Source: Amycolatopsis balhimycina FH 1894
Lineage (GTDB): Bacteria; Actinomycetota; Actinomycetes; Mycobacteriales; Pseudonocardiaceae
Assembly (NCBI RefSeq): GCF_000384295.1
Contig: NZ_KB913037.1
Span: 1,345,975-1,409,974, forward strand
DNA: 64,000 nt
Direction: 5' to 3'
The notes under the pieces are model-generated. The model did not search any database. It saw only the letters and a program-made list of their open reading frames with translations, and was not told the DNA's origin. The position numbers and the translations under genes were made by a program. The stretch's first letter is position 1, and every line of letters starts with the position of its first letter. This document shows positions 58,895 to 64,000 of this stretch, piece by piece.

Positions 58895-61063
58895 TCAGTC
58901 CGGCGTGTTACCGCTTCCCTTTCCGGTCAGGATCGGGGAGTACACGTTGTCGTAGGTCAGCATCATCATCATGCCGGCCTTCGAGTGGTCCAGGTTGTGG
59001 CAGTGGTCCATCCACACACCGGGGTTGTCGGCCAGGAAGGCGAACGTGTAGGTCTCCCCCGGCGCTATGTCCAATGTGTCCGTCCAATACGGAGCTCCGG
59101 TCGTCGCCTGGCCGTTGCGGGACAGCACGAGCGCGTGGTGGCCGTGCAGGTGCATCGGATGGTTGTTGTGGCTGCGGTTCACGATCGTTTCCCGGACGAG
59201 GTCGCCCTCGTGCACCACGAGCATCGGGGTGTCCGGGAAGCTCGCGCCGTTGATGGTCGGGGTCTGGGCCCAGATACCGTCGTAGAAGCCCAGCCGGTCG
59301 TCGAGGATGAGGTCGAACGTCCGGTCGAACCGGCTCGACGGGCCGAACGGGGCCGGTCCGGGCGTGCCGTACGACATGGGGTCGAACGCCGGCGCGTTCG
59401 CGGCCACCGGCGGGACGTCGCCCTGGCCGTCCGGGCTGAACAGCTCACCGTCCTGCGGGCTCGCGAGCGCCATCAGCCGCACCGGGTGGTCCGGCATCGT
59501 GAAGGAGAGGTCGTAGCGTCCGCCCGAGGCCAGCAGCAGGCGTTCGTCCCGGATGTCCGTGGGCCCGTTGAGATCGGTCCCGTCGATCGCGGTCACCCGG
59601 TACGCCGTGCCGGCCAGCGCGAGGTTCCGCGCTTCGGCCCTGCCGGACCCGCCCACCGGGTTGTTGTCGGTGTTGATCAGCCGGATCTTCACCTGGGTGC
59701 CGGGCTTGACCACGTGCCGCTGCAGCGTCGTGGACGTCCCGAACCCGGTGAGGTTCCAGGGCTGCCACGTGTGCACCTGTTCGGTGAACTCGACGCCGGG
59801 CTCCGCCGCGGCCGGAGCGGCCGACCCGGTGCCAGGGGTCAGCTCCTTCGGCAGCACCACCAGCGAGCCGAACAACCCGATGCGGACGAGCTCGAACGGG
59901 TCGTTGTGCGTGTGGTACCAGAAGGTGCCGACCTGGTGCGCGCGGAACCGGTAGGTGTAGGACTCACCGGGCTTGACCGCGTTCATGGTGACCCCGGGGA
60001 CGCCGTCCTCCGCGTTGGGCACGTCGAGGCCGTGCCAGTGCAGCGAAAGGCTGTCCCTTGCCTCGAGCGGGTGATGGGCGGGCAGGTTGTTCACGAGGGT
60101 GATCTGGACCAGGTCGCCCTGGTGAAAACGCAGTTCGGGGCCCGGGACCTGGTCGTTGAAGGCCATGCCGTCGACCACTTTGCCGTCGCTCAGCGTGATC
60201 TTCTTCGGCGCCGCCTTCAGGACGAACGTGACGTCCGGCTTGCCGGTGATGTCCCCGGTCAGCGTCGTCGCGTCGATCATCCCCGGCATGCCCGCCATCC
60301 CGGCCATGTCACCCATGGCGGGGACGGGGCCGCCGCCGTAGTCGACCGCACCCGCGGACGACATGCTCAGCGTTTCCGGGATGACACTGGCCGCCGCCCA
60401 GGAAGCGGCCGTGCCGGCGCCCAGTGCCGTGACGACCACCGCGGCCGTGGCCAGCCGGACGAGCCGCCGGCCCCGGGTCAGCGGCCGGGCGTCCGGCTCG
60501 CGGCGCAGCCGGACGAGCCTCGCCTGCCGCAGCCACGCCGGGACCACCGCCAGCACGACCGGCCCCCAGAACACCAGCGCCACGACCGGGGTCAGGTTGT
60601 CCGGCCTGGTCAGCAGATCGAAGATCAGCACCATCAGGGCGGCCACCGCGGTCACGTGGACGGGCACGACGAGCGACGGCGCGGAGGCGTCGGCGCGAAG
60701 GCCGGCCGGCGTCGGGAGGTCCGGATCACCGGCCGCCACCGCTGCCCGCGCCAGCCGCCGAAGCCGCGGAACGGTCCAGCCGAACACCCCGGCCAGCGGC
60801 GCGACGATGAGCGGAAGCATCACCGTGACCCTCGGCTCGACCAGGTCCCAGGCTTCCGTCCAGATGATCACGGTGGCCACCACCAGCACCACCAGCATGA
60901 AGGTGGCGAACCCGATGACCACCTGGGTCGTGCGGGCACCCCGCCGGAGCTTGCCCGTCGTCGGACGGTAGGTGAGCCGGCCTGCCCGGTAGCCCGCGAT
61001 GAGCCACAGCAGCAGCGCCAGCCCGGGCACGATGGAAAACAAGTCGTTCAATGCGACGTACAT
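58895..61063 (-). CDS. Membrane-anchored multicopper oxidase
   Basis: ATG 61063, behind GGGGGA, gives 722 residues. The first 270 residues hold about six membrane helices, followed by a Met-rich patch (GDMAGMAGMPGM). The oxidase part has all four copper motifs: HWHG, WYHTHND, HPMHLHGH and DHCHNLDHSKAGMMM. It acts on the outer face, oxidising metals (copper, manganese) or phenols with O2. A shared GGTATC/GATACC site links its promoter region to that of the polyketide operon, so oxidation or coupling of the aromatic product is a possible role; copper tolerance is the alternative. Confidence 0.9.
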   Translation of the reverse strand: MYVALNDLFSIVPGLALLLWLIAGYRAGRLTYRPTTGKLRRGARTTQVVIGFATFMLVVLVVATVIIWTEAWDLVEPRVTVMLPLIVAPLAGVFGWTVPRLRRLARAAVAAGDPDLPTPAGLRADASAPSLVVPVHVTAVAALMVLIFDLLTRPDNLTPVVALVFWGPVVLAVVPAWLRQARLVRLRREPDARPLTRGRRLVRLATAAVVVTALGAGTAASWAAASVIPETLSMSSAGAVDYGGGPVPAMGDMAGMAGMPGMIDATTLTGDITGKPDVTFVLKAAPKKITLSDGKVVDGMAFNDQVPGPELRFHQGDLVQITLVNNLPAHHPLEARDSLSLHWHGLDVPNAEDGVPGVTMNAVKPGESYTYRFRAHQVGTFWYHTHNDPFELVRIGLFGSLVVLPKELTPGTGSAAPAAAEPGVEFTEQVHTWQPWNLTGFGTSTTLQRHVVKPGTQVKIRLINTDNNPVGGSGRAEARNLALAGTAYRVTAIDGTDLNGPTDIRDERLLLASGGRYDLSFTMPDHPVRLMALASPQDGELFSPDGQGDVPPVAANAPAFDPMSYGTPGPAPFGPSSRFDRTFDLILDDRLGFYDGIWAQTPTINGASFPDTPMLVVHEGDLVRETIVNRSHNNHPMHLHGHHALVLSRNGQATTGAPYWTDTLDIAPGETYTFAFLADNPGVWMDHCHNLDHSKAGMMMMLTYDNVYSPILTGKGSGNTPD

Positions 61064-61212
61064 AACGGTGGATCCCCCGCTGACTCGGAATTCACTTCCG
61101 ATGACGAGCGTAGCCAGCCGGCCGCCGAATTTGATCCGCACAGCACCGGCTGCCGGATACGGGATATCGCGCAGGAACACTACGCTCGTCGGCGTAGACG
61201 GGAATGAATGGA

Positions 61213-61228
61213 GGTATCGAAAGATACC
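61213..61228. promoter_or_regulatory. GGTATC-GAAA-GATACC palindrome upstream of the multicopper oxidase
   Basis: Six-base-pair perfect arms around GAAA, between the response regulator stop (61244) and the oxidase start (61063). It matches the half-sites in the transketolase promoter. Because it directly follows the regulator gene it could instead be a small tetraloop hairpin at the mRNA end. A second repeat, CTACG-CGTAG, lies at 61179-61196. Confidence 0.45.
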
Positions 61229-61243
61229 CGGTTTTCGCGTGGT

Positions 61244-61909
61244 TCAGACGTGCCCGACGCGGACGAGACCCGTTTCGTAGGCCACGACGACCAGTTCGGC
61301 CCGATCGCGGGCGTTCAGTTTGGTCATCGCCCGGTGCACGTGGGTCCTGGCCGTTTCGGGGCTGATCGACAGCCGCCTGCCGATCTCGGCGTTGCTCAGG
61401 CCGCCGGCCACCTGCGCCATCACTTCGCGCTCACGGTCGGTCAGCACGGCCAGCCGTTCCGGACGGGTCGGCCCTGGTGAGCCGGTCGCCACGAAGTGGG
61501 AGATGAGCCGGCGGGTCACCGACGGCGACAACAGGGAGTCACCCGCGGCCACCACCCGCACCGCGCGCCGGAGCTCTTCCGGGTCGATGTCCTTCGAGAG
61601 GAATCCACTGGCTCCCGCGCGCAGGGAACGGAAGACGTATTCGTCCATTTCGAACGTCGTCAGCACGACCACCCGGCAGCCGGCGAGCTCGGGATCGGCG
61701 CTGATCTGCGCGGTCGCCTCGAGGCCGTCCATCTGCGGCATCCGGACGTCCATCAGCACCACGTCCGGTTTGACCGACTTCACCATCCGCACCGCGTCGA
61801 GCCCGTTACTCGCCTCGGCGACGACGAGAATGTCGTCGCCGTTTTGCAACAGTCCGCGAAGTCCTTCCCGAACCAGTGCCTGATCATCGACAAGTGCCAC
61901 GCGGATCAC
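61244..61909 (-). CDS. NarL/FixJ-type response regulator
   Basis: GTG 61909 gives 221 residues; an in-frame ATG at 61936 is possible. The receiver domain has the acidic pair (VALVDDQALVREGL), the phospho-acceptor Asp (VVLMDVRMPQMDG) and the Lys (SGFLSKD). The LuxR HTH follows (LTDREREVMAQVAGGLSNAE, then SPETARTHVHRAMTKLNARDR). It is divergent from its cognate kinase gene and lies just upstream of the multicopper oxidase gene on the same strand. The GGTATC/GATACC sites may be its targets (inference). Confidence 0.9.
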   Translation of the reverse strand: MIRVALVDDQALVREGLRGLLQNGDDILVVAEASNGLDAVRMVKSVKPDVVLMDVRMPQMDGLEATAQISADPELAGCRVVVLTTFEMDEYVFRSLRAGASGFLSKDIDPEELRRAVRVVAAGDSLLSPSVTRRLISHFVATGSPGPTRPERLAVLTDREREVMAQVAGGLSNAEIGRRLSISPETARTHVHRAMTKLNARDRAELVVVAYETGLVRVGHV

Positions 61910-61963
61910 CACAATGGGATCGTACAAGCATGCCATTCCGGCGTCGACGATCAGGGGACCGTG

Positions 61964-63181
61964 GTGGGTGAAGTGACCGGTGTGCGCGCACCGTGGTCCG
62001 AGCGGTTCCGGAGGCCGATTCCGCGGACGAGCCGGTTGACGGCCGATGTCGTGCTCGCCGTCGTGGTGGCCGCGGCGGTGACCGTGGCGGTCGGCGTGGC
62101 GCACGGTCCGGGCGCGCGCCCGCCGGATGCCCTGGCCTACTCGCTGGCCCTCGCCATCGGGGTGGTGATGCTCGGCAGGCGGCGCTGGCCGGTCGGCATC
62201 CTCGTCGCCACCGTCATCCTGCTGTTCACCTACTACTTCCTCGGCTACCCCGGGATCCAGCCGGCGATCCCGCTCGCCGCCGCCGTCTACTCGACGGCCG
62301 CGTCCGGGCGGCTCGCGTCGTCCTGGCTGATCGCGGGGTGGGCGCTCGTGTCGTCGGCGTTCATGTTCACCTTTCACCTGCGCGAGCCGTTCCTCCAGGT
62401 CGTCAACGACACGGTCGACGAGACGGCGCTGCTGGTCGTGGTGATCCTCCTGGCCCAGGTCAGCCTGAACCGGCAGCAGCGGCTCGCCGAAGCGCAGGCA
62501 CGGATCGCGAAGGCGGAGACCGACCGTGAACGCGAAACGGCCAGGCGGGTCAGCGACGAACGGCTGCACATCGCCCGGGACGTCCACGACATCGTCGCCC
62601 ACACCATCTCGGCGATCGCCATCCAGGCGGGTTTCGTCCAGGAACGCCTCGGCGACGACGCCCCCGACGCCAAGCGCGCCGCCGGCGAGATCCGCGCGGC
62701 CGCGCGCGAAGCCATGACCGAGCTGAAGGCGCTGCTGGGCCTCCTGCGCAACGACCACTCGTCGGACCCCGTGCCGGTGCCGGGCCTGGACCAGCTCGAC
62801 CAGCTGATCTCCGTGACCCGGGCGGCCGGCCTGGAGGTCTCTGCTTCGCTGTCCCTCGGTCCCGAGCCGCTGTCCGCCGCGGTGGAACTGACCGTGTACC
62901 GCATCGTGCAGGAAGCCCTGACCAACACGGTCCGGCACGCCCGCGCGGGCCGGGTGACGGTGTCGGCGCACCGCGGGCACGGAGTCGTGACCGTCGAAGT
63001 CGTCGACAACGGAAGGGGCGGCCGGCACGTCCAGCTCGACCGCTTCGGGCACGTCCGCAGCGGCCACGGCCTGATCGGCATGACCGAACGGGCGCACATG
63101 CTCGGCGGCACCCTCGCCGCCGGCCCCACGGCCGCCGGCGGCTTCCGCGTGTACGCCAGCCTGCCCCTGCCCGAGGATTGA
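61964..63181 (+). CDS. NarL-family sensor histidine kinase (HisKA_3)
   Basis: GTG 61964, five bases after GGGGA, gives about 405 residues (other GTGs at 61961, 61973 and 61982). Four to five membrane helices fill residues 25-165, with almost no external loop. Then come a short coiled coil (QQRLAEAQARIAKAETDRE), the HisKA_3 box with the phospho-His (RLHIARDVHDIVAHTISA) and the HATPase domain (VQEALTNTVRHARAG, VEVVDNGRGG, SGHGLIGMTERA). It senses a membrane or intramembrane cue and phosphorylates the divergent regulator. Confidence 0.9.
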   Translation: MGEVTGVRAPWSERFRRPIPRTSRLTADVVLAVVVAAAVTVAVGVAHGPGARPPDALAYSLALAIGVVMLGRRRWPVGILVATVILLFTYYFLGYPGIQPAIPLAAAVYSTAASGRLASSWLIAGWALVSSAFMFTFHLREPFLQVVNDTVDETALLVVVILLAQVSLNRQQRLAEAQARIAKAETDRERETARRVSDERLHIARDVHDIVAHTISAIAIQAGFVQERLGDDAPDAKRAAGEIRAAAREAMTELKALLGLLRNDHSSDPVPVPGLDQLDQLISVTRAAGLEVSASLSLGPEPLSAAVELTVYRIVQEALTNTVRHARAGRVTVSAHRGHGVVTVEVVDNGRGGRHVQLDRFGHVRSGHGLIGMTERAHMLGGTLAAGPTAAGGFRVYASLPLPED

Positions 63182-63268
63182 CCCCGGCGGCTTGACTACG
63201 CGAGACCGCCGTTGCTCCGGATTCGCGCAGTCCTGCGGCACACCGAGGCGTCCCAACGGCGTGCCGCG

Positions 63269-63316
63269 CCGGGGCCGGCGCCCTCGCCCAGTCAGAGCCA
63301 AGAGCGCCGACCCCGG
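63269..63316. terminator. Hairpin between convergent kinase and GH62 genes
   Basis: Thirteen-base arms (63269-63281 and 63304-63316) match with one mismatch around a 22-base loop. They lie between the kinase stop (63181) and the GH62 stop (63341), suited to ending transcription from both sides. Confidence 0.55.
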
Positions 63317-63340
63317 CCGGGGCGGACCTGTGTCAGGCGG

Positions 63341-64000
63341 TTACCGCTGCAACGTCAGCACGCCCGGCCGCCAGGGCAGGTGGTTGTAGTCGGTGCCGTC
63401 GGAGCTGGGGCTCCTTCCCTGGTAAAGGAGCTGCAGATTGCAGGGGTCGACGGTCTTGGTCTGATCGGGGTTGGTGCGGACCAGGTCGCCGTGGCTGATG
63501 TCGTTGGTCCAGGTGGCGCCGCTGTTGGCCTTGCCCGCGAAGGGGTTGCTCTCGGTGGCCGCCTGCGGGGTCCAGGTGCCGCCCAGGCTGGTGGCGGTGA
63601 AGGAGCGGAAGTAACGCCCGTTCGCACCCATCGCCTCGACGAGCATGAGGTACTGGTTCTGGTCCTTGACCTTGTAGACCTCGACCGCTTCGAAGAGGTT
63701 GGCCGTCGTGTCGCTCATGATCGTCGTGTAGGACGAGCCGAAGCTGCCCGGGAAGTTCCCGATCGGCATGCTCGCCCGGTAGATCTTGCCGTTGTCGCCG
63801 GCGAAGAACAGGTACATGTTCGCGCCGTCACCGATGAGAGTCTGGTCGAGCGGAGCTCCACCGGGGATGGTGCCGGTGAACAGCTCCTGCGGTGCCGACC
63901 AGCCGTTGGCGTTGGCGGGGTCGCTCGACGTCCGGTAGCTGAAGGTCGTCGGGCCCCACTGGTAGGCGAGCACCCAGATGTTCTTCGGGGCGAAGTAGAG
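63341..64000 (-). CDS. GH62 alpha-L-arabinofuranosidase, C-terminal part
   Basis: The reading frame ends at 63341 and runs off the right edge; about 219 residues are visible. They match the GH62 propeller: [69 protein letters not shown] and the C-terminal [12 protein letters not shown]62 enzymes remove arabinose from arabinoxylan. With the GH127, GH43 and CE1 genes at the other end of the window it shows a secreted hemicellulose-degrading capacity. The signal peptide and any binding module lie outside the window. Confidence 0.9.
   Translation of the reverse strand, partial: LYFAPKNIWVLAYQWGPTTFSYRTSSDPANANGWSAPQELFTGTIPGGAPLDQTLIGDGANMYLFFAGDNGKIYRASMPIGNFPGSFGSSYTTIMSDTTANLFEAVEVYKVKDQNQYLMLVEAMGANGRYFRSFTATSLGGTWTPQAATESNPFAGKANSGATWTNDISHGDLVRTNPDQTKTVDPCNLQLLYQGRSPSSDGTDYNHLPWRPGVLTLQR

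Noticed and set aside
58808..61207. 799-codon plus-strand frame opposite the multicopper oxidase
   Set aside because: The minus strand carries all four copper motifs and membrane helices; the plus frame is low-complexity Arg/Gly/Val.
61244..63301. 685-codon minus-strand frame with the response regulator at its end
   Set aside because: Only the last 221 codons encode the regulator; the rest is antisense to the histidine kinase.
1..64000. CRISPR arrays, transposases, tRNA or rRNA genes
   Set aside because: I looked for regularly spaced repeats, transposase motifs and tRNA-like folds and saw none; the repeats present are single hairpins or short operators.

Overview
The window is uniformly very GC-rich, with dense, mostly overlapping genes, GTG/TTG starts, Tat-type exported enzymes, a SARP regulator, LuxR-type ATPase regulators and two secondary-metabolite operons. 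This points to a filamentous actinomycete of the Pseudonocardiales. The intergenic hairpins (for example the 29-bp perfect inverted repeat at 38105-38163 and the TGAATGA/TCATTCA hairpin at 4744-4798) resemble spacers I associate with Amycolatopsis. The genus is an inference, not a proof.

Layout. (1) 1-934: a class III aminotransferase (cut by the window edge) behind an Lrp/AsnC regulator, with at least five copies of a GATTYAGTCGTC-like site around them. (2) 1383-4686: an AfsR-like SARP with a SARP-style box in its own promoter. (3) 4868-10206: secreted plant-polysaccharide enzymes (GH127, CE1-CBM2, GH43) under two GTKAGCGCTAAC operators; a GH62 arabinofuranosidase at 63341-64000 belongs to the same physiological theme. 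(4) 10260-15425: a Met-rich beta-propeller lipoprotein with a polysaccharide deacetylase, a type VII secretion-like trio and a ricin-type lectin. (5) 15415-19942: two divergent LuxR/ATPase regulators and a YczE-like membrane protein.

(6) 19950-38163 is the most unusual part. A 14-gene plus-strand operon (24306-38092), nearly every gene overlapping the next, combines a ProA-like dehydrogenase without ProB, a type II thioesterase, two free carrier proteins plus one fused to a BtrH-like acyltransferase domain, a second BtrH-like protein, two AMP-forming ligases, a BtrK-like PLP decarboxylase, a TrpB2-like PLP enzyme, two acyl-CoA-dehydrogenase-fold flavoproteins, a phosphopantetheinyl transferase and a flavin reductase. 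Back to back on the minus strand lies a four-gene operon (aldo/keto reductase, di-iron desaturase, Cys/Met-type PLP enzyme, class I glutamine amidotransferase). A LysR gene closes the region. I read it as a pathway that loads amino acids on carrier proteins, decarboxylates and oxidises them there, and transfers them by butirosin-like BtrH chemistry. No KS or condensation domain is present. I do not recognise the product.

(7) 39628-47046: an AzlCD amino-acid exporter with a CGNR regulator, a rubber oxygenase (Lcp) next to a double-domain TetR, a TetR/epoxide hydrolase pair sharing one palindrome that covers both start codons, and an atypical SDR with a TetR. (8) 47408-58755: an unreduced type II polyketide operon in which a split transketolase and an MFS exporter precede KS, CLF, methyltransferase, oxygenases, cyclases and ACP; the gene content resembles spore-pigment/pentangular clusters. 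(9) 58895-63181: a membrane-anchored multicopper oxidase and a NarL-type two-component pair; GGTATC/GATACC inverted repeats lie upstream of both the oxidase and the transketolase-PKS operon. I saw no tRNA, rRNA, CRISPR array or transposase.
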